From Gimesia algae (GTDB lineage: Bacteria; Planctomycetota; Planctomycetia; Planctomycetales; Planctomycetaceae): 64,000 nucleotides of DNA. The translations under genes and the position numbers were made by a program. The DNA is taken from positions 4,935,357 through 4,999,356 of the forward strand of contig NZ_CP036343.1 of NCBI RefSeq assembly GCF_007746795.1, read 5' to 3'. Under the pieces are notes generated by a model. That model ran no database searches and was not told where the DNA came from. It saw nothing but the letters and a program-made list of their open reading frames with translations. The first letter of the stretch is position 1, and the number at the start of each line of letters is the position of its first letter. Shown in pieces: positions 8,980-18,558 of this stretch.

Positions 8980-10086
8980 TTAGCGCTGAAAGATCGGAAT
9001 ATTATTCCGGGGAATCTGCAGTACGATACATGACATGGCCGTACTGTATTCGACACAGTTCGAACTGTCGGGTCTCCAGCTGCCACTGGACATCTGCCCG
9101 GAAAGAAGTTCTTCACGAATCGCCGAATACCAGCCTTCCCAGTAATTGCTGCCTGCCTGCCACATTGCCTGCACGGCATAATATTGGCCGTAATAGTAGT
9201 GACTGCCTCGAAAGTAACGCTGGTTCGGCAGGTGTCGCATCAGATACCCCAATCCGTTTTCGACTTCCGGACCTTCGTAGATGCCTGCACTGTATAAGGC
9301 GACCACGCCGGCAGCGGATCGAGGAAATTCACTCTCCGCCTGGCGCACCAGCTGATAGCGAAATCCGCCATCCGGGTTCTGGCTCTGTTTCACATAATCG
9401 ATACAGCGATCAATGACATCTTTTGAAATAAAGATCCCACAGTTTCGCGCCGCCCGCAGTGCCATAATCTGGCAGACAGTCACTGAAAGATCCGCGTCTT
9501 TGCTTTCCGGAGTGTAACGCCAGCCCCCTTTGGCGTTCTGTGATTTCACAATCAGCTCAACTGCTTTTTCCAGTTTCGCACGCACATCTTTACTATGAGT
9601 CATCCCATAAACTTCTGCCAGAAATAACGTGGCAAACCCGTGTCCGTACATTGGCCCATGAGAAATACTTTCCGGGGAAATGATATATCCCGAAGGCTTA
9701 CAGGATGCGAGGATAAAATCAACGGCTTTCTGTACCTGGATTCCATACTTGCCTCTTCCAGGAGTACTTCCATCCGCAAGAAATGCCATGCCACACAGTG
9801 CAGTCACCGCGACATTACTTTTGAAGGTAGAACCGGAACCAAAAGAGCCATTGGTGTGCTGGCGTTCGGCCAGAAACTGCAGGCCACGCTTGACGGCTGT
9901 CCGCGTTGGCAGGGTGTAATACTTTTTACCCTGGGAATCTATGGAACGGTTTATCTCCGTCTGTGCCATCAATCTTGCATGTCCAACTGCGATCATAAGA
10001 CCTGAAACAAGAAGAAGTCTCGCGAAGATGAAACGCAAGTCTGGCAGTTGTTCTTTGTGAAAGAATCGATATCGCAAAATAGCCAC
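8980..10086 (-). CDS. prenyltransferase/squalene-oxidase repeat protein
   Basis: The 368-residue protein has an N-terminal hydrophobic signal or anchor (about 20-40), then at least four alpha-alpha-barrel repeats marked by QF/W-motif-like segments: TNGSFGSGS, AKGGWRYTPE, PDGGFRYQ and MSSGSWRPD. The fold is shared by terpene cyclases and prenyltransferase beta subunits, but the DxDD or zinc-ligand signatures of the enzymes are not evident, so it is probably a non-terpenoid member. Planctomycetes encode many such exported proteins of unknown role. It is upstream of the NPCBM gene and could be cotranscribed with it. Confidence 0.75.
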   Translation of the reverse strand: MAILRYRFFHKEQLPDLRFIFARLLLVSGLMIAVGHARLMAQTEINRSIDSQGKKYYTLPTRTAVKRGLQFLAERQHTNGSFGSGSTFKSNVAVTALCGMAFLADGSTPGRGKYGIQVQKAVDFILASCKPSGYIISPESISHGPMYGHGFATLFLAEVYGMTHSKDVRAKLEKAVELIVKSQNAKGGWRYTPESKDADLSVTVCQIMALRAARNCGIFISKDVIDRCIDYVKQSQNPDGGFRYQLVRQAESEFPRSAAGVVALYSAGIYEGPEVENGLGYLMRHLPNQRYFRGSHYYYGQYYAVQAMWQAGSNYWEGWYSAIREELLSGQMSSGSWRPDSSNCVEYSTAMSCIVLQIPRNNIPIFQR

Positions 10087-10188
10087 TGACCCTGAACAGA
10101 GTTAAAAGCATCGTCTCATTTACTGCATTGTACGAAATGTCAGGGTAATGAAAAGCAGTAGTCAGGAAAAAGCAGACCGCGTGTCCAA

Positions 10189-10548
10189 TTAAGGTCGGAT
10201 CACTTCCGGATATTTTGAGTTCCCCCCCGATAATTGGGGCACAGGATGCAATGCTTCTCCCGGTCGTGGCTGAACATAAGGCCGTGTGCGAATGGATTGT
10301 TCAATAGCCAGTCGAGACTCCGTCCGCTGGGTACTGAATTCACGTGGACGCACGACGCCAGGCCCCAGCGCACTGGATGGCAAGGGATCTTCCAGTTCCA
10401 GCATTTTCCTTTCTTCCATTTTATCGCTGCGACTCATACTCTGACGTCCTGAAAAAACACGGGAAATCCGCGTATTTGAGGCATTAATGCAGCCCGTACA
10501 CACAGGCAACAGCAATGAAATCAGCAATAATCGAAAACAGGGATACAT
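10189..10548 (-). CDS. putative lipoprotein, unknown function
   Basis: A 119-residue protein with a short hydrophobic leader ending in LPVCTGC, an acceptable lipobox with Cys19 as the lipidated residue. The mature part is polar, Pro/Arg/Glu-rich and without recognisable domains. It is probably an outer-membrane or periplasmic-side lipoprotein. It lies 102 bp upstream of the prenyltransferase-repeat gene on the same strand. Confidence 0.55.
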   Translation of the reverse strand: MYPCFRLLLISLLLPVCTGCINASNTRISRVFSGRQSMSRSDKMEERKMLELEDPLPSSALGPGVVRPREFSTQRTESRLAIEQSIRTRPYVQPRPGEALHPVPQLSGGNSKYPEVIRP

Positions 10549-10891
10549 AAAACAGGATACTCAGAAAAAATCAGGCTGGTCCCCACGTAAGGACGATCAA
10601 GCCGGAATGGGCTCTGGGATAAGAGTGGAACTATAACAGATGCGATTGAAACCGAATAGACCGGTTTTTCACTCATCGGTATTCGTTTCTTTGTTTTAAC
10701 CTACTCGTATTTCTATATTTATGAATGTACAATCATGACCAAAACTGTAGGAATCAGGAAAACCGGCTTTTTCGAATGCTAAGCGGCTGTTGACGCTGGA
10801 ACTAAAGCCGTTTTCGGAATAGCATCCTCAGTAACGAAGTAAAATGACTTCGCGAATCGAAATTGAATTGAAAAGGATGAATTCTGCTCTT
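10549..10891. other. divergent intergenic region upstream of purQ
   Basis: About 340 bp without a supported gene. The only structure seen is an imperfect inverted repeat: GAAAACCGGCTTT (10757-10769) against AAAGCCGTTTTC (10804-10815), with one unpaired base, upstream of purQ. It could be a leader stem; no purine riboswitch core is recognised. Confidence 0.3.
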
Positions 10892-11707
10892 ATGTCTACT
10901 CCTCCCAAAGTTTGTGTGTTACGTGCCCCTGGCACCAACTGCGATATCGAGACAGCACATGCATTTGATTTGTGCGGAGCCGAGTCCACACGGATTCATC
11001 TGTTAAAACTGCTGGAAAACCCCAGCCAACTGAACGACTATCAGATCCTCTGTCTGCCCGGCGGTTTCAGCTATGGAGATGATGTGGGCGCAGGCGTCAT
11101 CTTCGCCAGTCACCTCCAGGGGCAACTGGCTGATGTCATCGGAAACTTCCTCGCTGCAGATAAGCTGGTTCTGGGCATCTGTAACGGGTTTCAGGTATTG
11201 CTCAAAGCGGGTATCCTGCCCGGCGGTGCAGCAGGCTGGCCTCTTAAATCTGATCAGTCCCGCGATGCCACCCTGACCTGGAACACAAATGGAAAATACA
11301 CTTCGCTCTGGGTCAATCTGGGAGCCATGGCGCCGCAAAATGTGTTTCTGAAGGGAATCGATCAGATCGAACTTCCCATCGCCCATGCCGAAGGTCGCAT
11401 TGCCGTCAGTGATCCTGCCATCGTGCAAGGCTGGAAAGACAATCAACAGATCGCCATGTGTTACCGGGCCGCCGGTGATGCAGAAACCACACTTCAGGAA
11501 GAAATCCTACCCTACCCTGTGAACCCGAATGGCTCTGCCTGTAACATCGCAGCTCTGAGTGATCCTGCTGGTCGTGTATTAGGGCTGATGCCACACCCGG
11601 AACGTTTCCTGTTCGCGACTCAGCACCCACAGTGGACTCGCCTGGGGCTCACCGGTGAAGGTGCCGGAATACAACTCTTCCGCAATGCTGTTAACTATTT
11701 TGAATAG
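10892..11707 (+). CDS. purQ: phosphoribosylformylglycinamidine synthase, glutaminase subunit
   Basis: The 271-residue class I glutamine amidotransferase begins VCVLRAPGTNCDxET, the usual PurQ N-terminus. The nucleophile Cys is in GICNGFQVL and the His/Glu pair in MPHPER; SYGDDVGAG is also characteristic. It supplies ammonia to PurL for conversion of FGAR to FGAM in purine synthesis. The length (rather than about 225) and separate insert resemble the longer PurQ of planctomycetes. Starts at 10844 or 10877 are possible; 10892 is chosen because family homology begins four codons later. No other pur gene is in the window. Confidence 0.92.
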   Translation: MSTPPKVCVLRAPGTNCDIETAHAFDLCGAESTRIHLLKLLENPSQLNDYQILCLPGGFSYGDDVGAGVIFASHLQGQLADVIGNFLAADKLVLGICNGFQVLLKAGILPGGAAGWPLKSDQSRDATLTWNTNGKYTSLWVNLGAMAPQNVFLKGIDQIELPIAHAEGRIAVSDPAIVQGWKDNQQIAMCYRAAGDAETTLQEEILPYPVNPNGSACNIAALSDPAGRVLGLMPHPERFLFATQHPQWTRLGLTGEGAGIQLFRNAVNYFE

Positions 11708-11746
11708 CCGCAAACGGCAAACCGCTCATAGCCCGTAACCACAAGC

Positions 11747-12967
11747 TTAGCCTGTCAGCTTCAACAGCAGATCATCATCGACGAGTTCTCCTTTAGGTAG
11801 CTCTTTGATCACTTGTAAAACCTGCTGCACTATCCGTTCGTCAGGCTCTTTCCCCAGTTCATGCAGCCGGTGTATGATCGCTTTCCGACCGCTGTGCCGT
11901 CCCAGTACCAGTCGAATCCCGGATTCCCCGACCGTCTCCGGCCGGTAAGGAAGATAAGTATCGGGGTTCTTCAACAGACCATCCTGATGAATGCCCGCTT
12001 CTGTCGCAAAGATATTACTGCCGGCCACCGGTTTCATAGGAGACAGAAGGATCCCGGTCAGTTCTGCTACCAGCTTGCAAAGAGGTGACAGACAAGAGAC
12101 ATCCAGATGATGGGGCCGCTGGAATTCTTCCTGATGCAGATGCAGCGCCATCGCCACTTCTTCCAGAGCAGCATTCCCGGCTCGCTCACCAATTCCATTC
12201 ACCGTGCACTGTACTACATTTGCACCGGCATCAATACAGGCCAATGTGTTTGCGACCGCCAGCCCCAGATCATTATGAAAATGGACCGCCAGCAACACGT
12301 TTTCAATCCCGGGCACTTCATCCTGAATCCGACAGATGAAGTCCTGGGCTTTCCAGGGAGTCAAGATCCCCACGGTATCCGGAAAACCAATCGTAGTTGC
12401 ACCGGCGGCGATTGCTTCCCGGTAAACTTCGCATAAAAAATCGACTTCCGTACGACTCGCATCCTCCGGACTGAACGCCACGATGTCAAACTTCTCTGCT
12501 GCATACTGAATGCTGTCTACAATCAGTTTCAGCACCTCCGATTTACTTTTCTCCAGCTTGAACTGACGATGTAACGGGCTCGTACCACAAAATAGACTCA
12601 CGCCTCGTTTGTGAGGTGGATTCCCCGCCAGCGCTTCATCAGCCGCATCCACATCACCAGGCAGAGTCCGGCACAAAGCCGTTAAGACAGGTTTCTTGAT
12701 TACCCCCACCATACTTTGAATCGCATCAATATCTGCCTGTGAGGAAGCAGGAAAACCGGCATCCAGAGAGTGGACTCCGGCCGCTTCGAGGGCTTTCGCG
12801 ATCTGCAGTTTTTCAACCGGATCCAGCGTTGCCCCCGGCATCTGTTCGCCATCACGCAGTGTCGTGTCACTGAATAGTACGGCTCCCGAGCGACGATGAT
12901 GCCTGATTACCGCCCTTTTGACATTGTTTTTAATCTGTTTCTTCGCGCCGGAGAAAAACTGAAACAT
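11747..12967 (-). CDS. 2-isopropylmalate synthase/homocitrate synthase-family enzyme lacking the LeuA regulatory domain
   Basis: The 406-residue protein is a DRE-TIM acyltransferase: DTTLRDGEQ (catalytic Arg-Asp), HFHNDLGLA (metal His pair), [15 protein letters not shown] and [18 protein letters not shown], then GRHSGRKAI. The match is to LeuA, but the chain ends about 30 residues after the accessory helical domain, so the C-terminal leucine-binding LeuA dimer domain (about 130 residues) is absent. It could be a feedback-insensitive isopropylmalate synthase, a homocitrate synthase or a citramalate synthase; the sequence does not decide. The frame is open 54 codons upstream of 12967; ATGs at 12967 and 12976 are both possible and neither has a clear ribosome-binding site. 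Confidence 0.8.
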   Translation of the reverse strand: MFQFFSGAKKQIKNNVKRAVIRHHRRSGAVLFSDTTLRDGEQMPGATLDPVEKLQIAKALEAAGVHSLDAGFPASSQADIDAIQSMVGVIKKPVLTALCRTLPGDVDAADEALAGNPPHKRGVSLFCGTSPLHRQFKLEKSKSEVLKLIVDSIQYAAEKFDIVAFSPEDASRTEVDFLCEVYREAIAAGATTIGFPDTVGILTPWKAQDFICRIQDEVPGIENVLLAVHFHNDLGLAVANTLACIDAGANVVQCTVNGIGERAGNAALEEVAMALHLHQEEFQRPHHLDVSCLSPLCKLVAELTGILLSPMKPVAGSNIFATEAGIHQDGLLKNPDTYLPYRPETVGESGIRLVLGRHSGRKAIIHRLHELGKEPDERIVQQVLQVIKELPKGELVDDDLLLKLTG

Positions 12968-13280
12968 CAACTGCATCCATACAAAAGTGAAAGTCCAGAA
13001 AACGGATTTACCACCGATTATAACTCCGTGTCCCGTTTTATACAGTATTAGTTTTCCTGTTCCAGACGGATTTCGATCCTGCCGATACCAGCGACTCAGA
13101 TTACCCATCTGTTTCGAAAAGAAGTGCACTGGACTGATGACAGGCTCTGACCAGGTTCTTTATAATCCAACTCCTTATGCCAAAGATCCACAACATGAAG
13201 TTGATATTACAAAATTCATCTGTTGGCCCGCCTGATTGACGGGTCTACAATAACAGGCGCGGATTGATTACCAGACACGG
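12968..13280. other. divergent intergenic region
   Basis: About 310 bp between the isopropylmalate-synthase-like gene and the antiporter gene. No convincing gene, repeat or promoter was seen. Confidence 0.3.
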
Positions 13281-15107
13281 ATGTTGACAGAGTCCAAGGA
13301 TATGCCAGCGATGTTTTATTTCCCCTGCTGCAGTTTACTGCCTGAATCATTTCCTGTTCTCGGCGTAGCAGATGGAACAATGTGGACATCACTGGCAGGC
13401 ATTCTGCTGCTACTGGGCGCAGCGCTGCTTCTGGGAACGATCGCAGAACAACTGCGGCAAAGCGCGCTGCTGGGATATATTGCAGCGGGAACTCTGGTCG
13501 GACCGAACCTGCTCGGCTGGGTTTCAAATCAAAAGGACATCTTTGATCTCGCAGAACTGGGTGTGGCGCTTCTGCTGTTTGCCATAGGCCTCGAATTCTC
13601 ACTCCCCCGCCTTCGTCGACTGGGACGCATACCACTGCTGGCTGGCACGCTGCAGGTTATTTTCACGCTGCTGGCAGGATTAACGGTCACAGCCCTGCTG
13701 GGGTTTTCGATTGCAGAATCCCTGGCGGTCGGAGCAATGATTGCGCTCAGCAGTACCGCCTGCGTGGTTCGTATGTTGAACGATCGGGCGGAACTCGATT
13801 CTCCCCATGGGCGTACTGCATTAGGTATCCTGCTGGTCCAGGATATCGCCGTCATCCCACTGATGCTGATTGTCACGGCTCTGCTCAACGGAGGAACTCC
13901 GGGAGAGGTCATCGTCCAACTGGGCCTCTCGTTGCTGCTGGCTGCTGTCTTTGTCGCCGTGTTTTATGGATTGTTCAATTTTGTTCTGCCGCGCGTGCTC
14001 GAGCTTTCTTCTCTGCGACGAAACCGTGATTTCCCGATCCTGCTCGCAATGCTGATGGCAGCAGGCTCTGCCTGGTCGGCACATCAGTTGGGGCTCAGCC
14101 CGGCCCTCGGTGCCTTTGTCGCCGGAGTCCTGCTGGCAATCTCTCCCTTTGCAACACAAATCCGGGCCGATATCCAACCGCTGAAAACCGTCCTCGTCAC
14201 TTTGTTCTTCGCAGCGGTCGGTATGTTTGCTGACCTGGGCTGGATCGCCGGTCACCTGGGTCTCGTGCTGGCGGTGGTCGCGGCAATCGTCCTGGGTAAG
14301 CTGGTCATCACATTCGGACTGGCTTACCTGTGTGGTCAACCCTGGCAGTTTGCCTTGGGAACCGGCCTCTGCCTGGCACAGGTGGGAGAATTTTCGTTTG
14401 TGCTGGCGACAGTGGCCCGCGGTGAACCGGGAATCAGCAGCATCCTGTCCGAAAACACTTTCCGTGCGATGATCGCCGCAACGATCGCAACGTTGATTCT
14501 AACCCCCTATCTTATTCAGCTGGCACCAGGCGCAGCGGACCTGATACGCCGCCTCTCTCAACGCAAACCAAAGCAGGTAGACGAACAGGCAGCTTCAAAT
14601 ATAATCGTTGAAGACTCGGCCTCCAAAACCGAATCTGATTTCATCATCATTCTCGGCTTCGGTCCTGCCGGTCAACGCGTTGCCGGAGAGCTGCTGCAGG
14701 TAGGTTTGAAACATATCGTGGTCATCGATCTGAACCACGAAAATCTCCAGATCGCAAAACAATATGGGCTGCACGCCCAACTGGGAGATGCGACGCAAAT
14801 CGAAGTCCTGGAGCATGCGGGACTCTACCGTGCGCGACTGGTGATTATCACCCTCCCCAGCCCCACGATAGGTCGACAGATCATTCACCTGGTGCGTCAA
14901 ATGGCGCCAGGCACTTCCCTGTATGTTCGCTGCCGCTACCATCTGCATCACTGGCAACTTCTGGCAGCAGGTGCCGACGTGATAGTTGATGAAGAAGAAC
15001 ACGTAGGAGAACGACTCGCACAACAGTTCCTGGAATCATCACTGTATCAACAATTGAGCAGTTCTTCACGCGAGCCAGAGAAAAAACGGGAGCAACAGGA
15101 CTCCTGA
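13281..15107 (+). CDS. Kef-type K+/H+ antiporter (CPA2) with C-terminal TrkA-N domain
   Basis: Up to 608 residues. About 12 membrane helices (residues 35-420) form a Na/H-exchanger-type domain with LLFAIGLEFSLPRLRR, ALSSTACVVRML, LLVQDIAVIP and LGAFVAGVLLA, as in KefB/KefC and YbaL. A cytoplasmic RCK/TrkA-N domain (about 455-585) has GFGPAGQRVAGE, the Rossmann loop for a nucleotide ligand, and an acidic residue ending strand 2 (VVIDLN). It probably exchanges monovalent cations for protons under nucleotide or redox control. Start is uncertain: ATGs at 13281, 13302, 13311 and 13380 are in frame, with AAGGA just before 13302-13311 and the first helix following 13380. Confidence 0.87.
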   Translation: MLTESKDMPAMFYFPCCSLLPESFPVLGVADGTMWTSLAGILLLLGAALLLGTIAEQLRQSALLGYIAAGTLVGPNLLGWVSNQKDIFDLAELGVALLLFAIGLEFSLPRLRRLGRIPLLAGTLQVIFTLLAGLTVTALLGFSIAESLAVGAMIALSSTACVVRMLNDRAELDSPHGRTALGILLVQDIAVIPLMLIVTALLNGGTPGEVIVQLGLSLLLAAVFVAVFYGLFNFVLPRVLELSSLRRNRDFPILLAMLMAAGSAWSAHQLGLSPALGAFVAGVLLAISPFATQIRADIQPLKTVLVTLFFAAVGMFADLGWIAGHLGLVLAVVAAIVLGKLVITFGLAYLCGQPWQFALGTGLCLAQVGEFSFVLATVARGEPGISSILSENTFRAMIAATIATLILTPYLIQLAPGAADLIRRLSQRKPKQVDEQAASNIIVEDSASKTESDFIIILGFGPAGQRVAGELLQVGLKHIVVIDLNHENLQIAKQYGLHAQLGDATQIEVLEHAGLYRARLVIITLPSPTIGRQIIHLVRQMAPGTSLYVRCRYHLHHWQLLAAGADVIVDEEEHVGERLAQQFLESSLYQQLSSSSREPEKKREQQDS

Positions 15108-15124
15108 ATTGCAGATTTCCGGAT

Positions 15125-15164
15125 AAAAAAACAGGCTCCTCGATCACAAGGATAGAGGAGCCTG
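15125..15164 (-). terminator. intrinsic terminator of the Gfo/Idh/MocA gene
   Basis: CAGGCTCCTC (15132-15141) and GAGGAGCCTG (15155-15164) form a perfect 10-bp stem with a 13-nt loop. On the minus strand the stem is followed by seven T residues, so it ends transcription arriving from 15191. It also separates the convergent antiporter gene. Confidence 0.88.
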
Positions 15165-15190
15165 AAGATACTTATTCTCGTCAGCAAATC

Positions 15191-16648
15191 TTACAGATTG
15201 GCTGAGGTCGGAACCACGAATGGTTTACGATACTCGCGAGACAACATCGGATTTGCTTTGGAAGCCATGCCACCGGTGAAGGTTTCTGACTTGCTGTCCA
15301 GAGACAGCTTGGGACCCATGCTGATCACAGTGTCAGTTTTGTCGAGCTTGTTGTTACCCAGATGATCCTGGAAGCGACCCAGTGTTTCCAGAGCTTCACT
15401 GTCTCCCTTGAACTCGCCGGCGACTTCCTTCACAGGCATTTTTTCGCCAAGTTCATAAGAGATGTTACCCAGATGACACAGGGCACTCGAAACGTGACCT
15501 TCTTCGATATCCGCATTCAGATCACTGATCTTGCGGCTGCGAACCGCATCTACGAAGTTTGCAAAGTGGTCTGCTGATCCAGAGAACTTCTTGATCAGTT
15601 TTCCATCCAGGTCAAACGCCGATGCACTGTTGTAAGAAGGAATCACAACGTATCCGTCGGTACCGTAGAAGATCACTCCCACTTTGGCGCCACGGTAGGC
15701 ATCTGTTTCCAGACCACGTACTTCGAAGACCAGTCGCTTATCACCAAACTGGTGAATGCTGACCTGGGTATTCGCAACATCGCCGGCATCGGTGTATCCC
15801 AGTCGGCCACCATATGCCTGTACGCTGGAACCCACGTTATCAACACCCAGACCCCAGCGGGCCACATCCATCTGGTGAATCCCCTGGTTACCCAGGTCAC
15901 CGTTACCGGTTGGTGTCTGCCAGTGCCAGTCGTAATGGAATCGCTGACGCGTCAGAGGAGCCATCGGTGCTGGTCCGAGCCACAAATCGTAGTCAACACT
16001 GGCAGGAACATCGTAGTTGCCCTTAGGACCGATTGACTTACGGCGTTTGTAACAGGTACCACGGGCCAGTTTGACTTCGCCGATCCCACCCGCTTTGACA
16101 AATTTTATGGCGTCAATCAGACCGGGTTGTGAACGGCACTGTGTGCCTGTCTGGACGATTTTGTTGTGCTTGCGAGCGGCTTCTACGATGCGTCGGCCTT
16201 CACTCACATTGTGGCTGACAGGTTTTTCACAGTAAACATCTTTGCCAGCCTGAATGGCCCAGATCGCTCCCAGAGCATGCCAGTGGTTGGGAGTTGCAAT
16301 GCTGACGATGTCGATATCCTGATCGTCAAATGCTTTTCGCAGGTCTTTGTAATAAGCTGGTTTTTTGTCTGTTTTCTTATAAACATTGCCCACACCTTTA
16401 GTCATCCCGACGCTCTCGTCTGGATCGACGATGGCAACGATCTCAGTATCTTTCCGCCCGGCGAAGGCATTCAGGTGAGACTGACCACGTCCATTCACAC
16501 CTAGTAATGCGACCCGCAACTTTTCATTAGGGCTGCTGGACTGTGACTCGGCTGCTGACAGCTGAGGAATCGAAGTGCTCAAGGCAGCGGCACCGGCTGC
16601 AGCAAACATCGATTGTTCAAGAAATTCGCGACGTGATTGTTGAGACAT
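15191..16648 (-). CDS. Tat-exported Gfo/Idh/MocA-family oxidoreductase
   Basis: The 485-residue protein has a twin-Arg leader (SRREFLEQS, Ala-rich to about residue 34), an NAD(P)-binding Rossmann domain (VALLGVNGRGQSH, VAIVDPDE) and the family's catalytic CEKPVS segment. Later GNQGIHQMDVARW contains the conserved His region of exported planctomycete members. These enzymes oxidise or epimerise sugars or inositols; substrate unknown. The start at 16648 is preferred over 16666 because AGGAG lies 11-15 nt upstream and the Tat motif follows. It ends at the hairpin at 15132-15164. Confidence 0.87.
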   Translation of the reverse strand: MSQQSRREFLEQSMFAAAGAAALSTSIPQLSAAESQSSSPNEKLRVALLGVNGRGQSHLNAFAGRKDTEIVAIVDPDESVGMTKGVGNVYKKTDKKPAYYKDLRKAFDDQDIDIVSIATPNHWHALGAIWAIQAGKDVYCEKPVSHNVSEGRRIVEAARKHNKIVQTGTQCRSQPGLIDAIKFVKAGGIGEVKLARGTCYKRRKSIGPKGNYDVPASVDYDLWLGPAPMAPLTRQRFHYDWHWQTPTGNGDLGNQGIHQMDVARWGLGVDNVGSSVQAYGGRLGYTDAGDVANTQVSIHQFGDKRLVFEVRGLETDAYRGAKVGVIFYGTDGYVVIPSYNSASAFDLDGKLIKKFSGSADHFANFVDAVRSRKISDLNADIEEGHVSSALCHLGNISYELGEKMPVKEVAGEFKGDSEALETLGRFQDHLGNNKLDKTDTVISMGPKLSLDSKSETFTGGMASKANPMLSREYRKPFVVPTSANL

Positions 16649-17044
16649 CTTCTTTTTTCTCCTCAATATATATTGTCAGAAGGTAGGGTTGCAAAGTGCA
16701 CATTCAAGGCGGGGTTGAAACAACAGCTTCAGTATTTCTGGAGAAGGTATTCAGATCATACGTATCTGAGAACACCCCTTCCACGCGCTGTGCTTCTAGA
16801 ACGCGTCACATTAAAACATAGCGTCTCTCAATCTATTATACTCGTTCCAAATGGCCCTGGAGACGCTACAGTAAAACTGGACACAGTCTATTATATTCTT
16901 AACACTCTTCACCAAAGTGTAACCGATGAAAGTACGAACATTCAAGGTTGAACTGAAAATCAGCTACGAAACAGAGTTATTTTCCAATCGAAACAGGGGT
17001 GATAACTCGATTGTTGAAATCAGTAGATCTAACCCTCTCTACGC
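16649..17044. other. intergenic region with 26-nt dispersed repeat
   Basis: About 400 bp with no supported gene; a plus-strand open frame here has no codon or family support. It holds one copy of a short dispersed repeat at 16865-16890. Confidence 0.4.
16865..16890. repeat. short dispersed repeat, copy 1 (possible insertion-sequence end relic)
   Basis: The core ACAGTAAAACTGGACACAGT (16868-16887) matches 52545-52564 with one difference. Both copies lie in intergenic DNA immediately beyond gene ends or starts. The sequence resembles the type of terminal inverted repeat seen at ends of insertion sequences, but no transposase is adjacent, so the identity is inference. Confidence 0.4.
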
Positions 17045-17752
17045 TCATTCCGCAGACGTTAATGGCAGAAAACTTTGAATTCCGATCTCTTCCCGACTGG
17101 CAAAAGGTTCACCATAAGCCCGGTGAATCGTCCAGCCCCAGTATCTGGCCCTATCTTTAATGTCGTCTAAAACGGTCGGATGCTCGGTCGGACGACCAGC
17201 GATCATCTGACTTTCATAACACTGCACTGCCTGCATTTTCTGATCAATATATTCAGATATATCGAAAACAAAGCTGGGTTTGGGATGAATCCGTAAATGA
17301 ATGCTCCAGAAGTAATACATTTGAGGAGGCCAGAACCGCTCCCCTGGCATATCCGTTTTACTCAGCTTCGCCCAGAAGCGAGCCGCATCCACCAGCTGGC
17401 TGGCGGCCACATGATCGGGATGTACATCTTCCCAGTAGGGCGCCAGAATAATCCGCGGACGCTGTGTCCGAAAGACAATCGCCAGCTCACGCCGTGCTTC
17501 CAGGTTCGACTCCAGACTCCGGTTCGGCAGCCCCAGATTCTCACGCCAGTCCAGATCCAGCACCGCAGTCGAGGCTGCTGTCTCCTGTTCCCGGATCTCC
17601 GGACTGCCATAAGGCGTTGGTTCACCATTGGTTAACTCCACAACTCCCACTCGCATCCCTAATGCTTTGCTTGCCAGAATCGTACCTCCCACACTGATTT
17701 CCGCATCATCCGGATGAGGAGCCACCACAAGTACATCTAAAGCAGAATTCAC
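17045..17752 (-). CDS. PIG-L/LmbE-family N-deacetylase, BshB1-like
   Basis: The 235-residue protein has the zinc motif PHPDDAEISVGG near its N-terminus and the third ligand in HPDH (about residue 120). This and DLxxGE-like ELTNGEPTPYGS, LGLPNR and the C-terminal YGEPFASREEIG segment match bacillithiol-pathway BshB1, which deacetylates GlcNAc-malate. Whether this organism makes bacillithiol cannot be judged here, as bshA and bshC are absent from the window. The GTG start at 17752 is chosen because AAGGAG lies 6 nt upstream. Confidence 0.8.
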   Translation of the reverse strand: MNSALDVLVVAPHPDDAEISVGGTILASKALGMRVGVVELTNGEPTPYGSPEIREQETAASTAVLDLDWRENLGLPNRSLESNLEARRELAIVFRTQRPRIILAPYWEDVHPDHVAASQLVDAARFWAKLSKTDMPGERFWPPQMYYFWSIHLRIHPKPSFVFDISEYIDQKMQAVQCYESQMIAGRPTEHPTVLDDIKDRARYWGWTIHRAYGEPFASREEIGIQSFLPLTSAE

Positions 17753-17964
17753 ATAAACTCCTTCATAGCAGGAATCAAAGGCACCTGAGCCCCTCGCCAT
17801 AAACAGGGGTAGACTCAGTTTTCGAAATTACTAAAATGCTGTACTCTCTCTGACGGGGATCTCCCCCACTCAACTATTATCACATCTAATTAGGTGACCA
17901 TCAATCTTAGCGGTTGAGGACCGGCTTGTCCTCATTCGACGTAGATTGTATGGAGGAACATCTC

Positions 17965-18258
17965 ATGAAATCGTTGATTTTGACGTGTCTCGTCCTCTCT
18001 CCAGCGTTATTTCTTGCTACCAGCTGTAATGCGATCATGGAGCCCATCTCAGAACTGAACCGCGAAACAATGCGAGTCTTCAAACCCAAACCTTTCGATC
18101 CGGACTGGAGTGGTGAAAATGAAATCGACCAGTGGAGTTCGGTCGGCGATGAAGCCCGCGGCGATCGCCCTAAAGAATCAGACCCCGATGGCTGGTGGCA
18201 GAAATATGTCATGAGCAACAAAGCCCGTAACATCGAACGCAATCTGGGAATTGAATAG
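17965..18258 (+). CDS. small putative lipoprotein
   Basis: A 97-residue protein with a clear leader (MKSLILTCLVLSPALFLATSC); the Cys at about 21 in LATSC is a plausible though imperfect lipidation site. The mature part is acidic with several Trp residues and no recognised domain. GGAGGA at 17952-17957 strongly supports the start at 17965 over the longer frame beginning at 17914. Function unknown. Confidence 0.7.
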   Translation: MKSLILTCLVLSPALFLATSCNAIMEPISELNRETMRVFKPKPFDPDWSGENEIDQWSSVGDEARGDRPKESDPDGWWQKYVMSNKARNIERNLGIE

Positions 18259-18558
18259 TCCTCAAGATTACCTCGATCGTTCCTGAGCGGCATCTCCCAG
18301 CAAAACGGGACATTTTCTTGCATCTACTCACTCCTCAAGTTAAAATAACAGGTGGCTTTAGAGCCTCCTACTTTATTTGAACTTACCTGCTGACCGTTTC
18401 TCAAACGATCAGCTACCGTTGCTCGTACAGACCGACGGACTGGTGTCACCAAACCTGAAATGGCAATAAGGTAATCAGGCGACACTCTGATGCGACTCTG
18501 CAAGAGTGTCGATTCACCTGCGCACCGGCATTGCATTCCTACCCGAAGGTGAATACCC
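18259..18558. other. intergenic leader of PSD1 gene with hairpin
   Basis: 300 bp with no gene. CGACACTCT (18480-18488) and AGAGTGTCG (18503-18511) form a 9-bp stem with a 14-nt loop about 50 bp upstream of the ATG at 18559. Without a T run it is more likely a leader structure than a terminator. Confidence 0.4.

Noticed and set aside
10757..10815. Purine riboswitch upstream of purQ
   Set aside because: Only an imperfect inverted repeat is visible; the conserved junction bases of the purine aptamer are not recognised.
16637..16951. Plus-strand frame upstream of the Gfo/Idh/MocA gene
   Set aside because: It overlaps the N-terminus of a well-supported minus-strand gene and has no ribosome-binding site.
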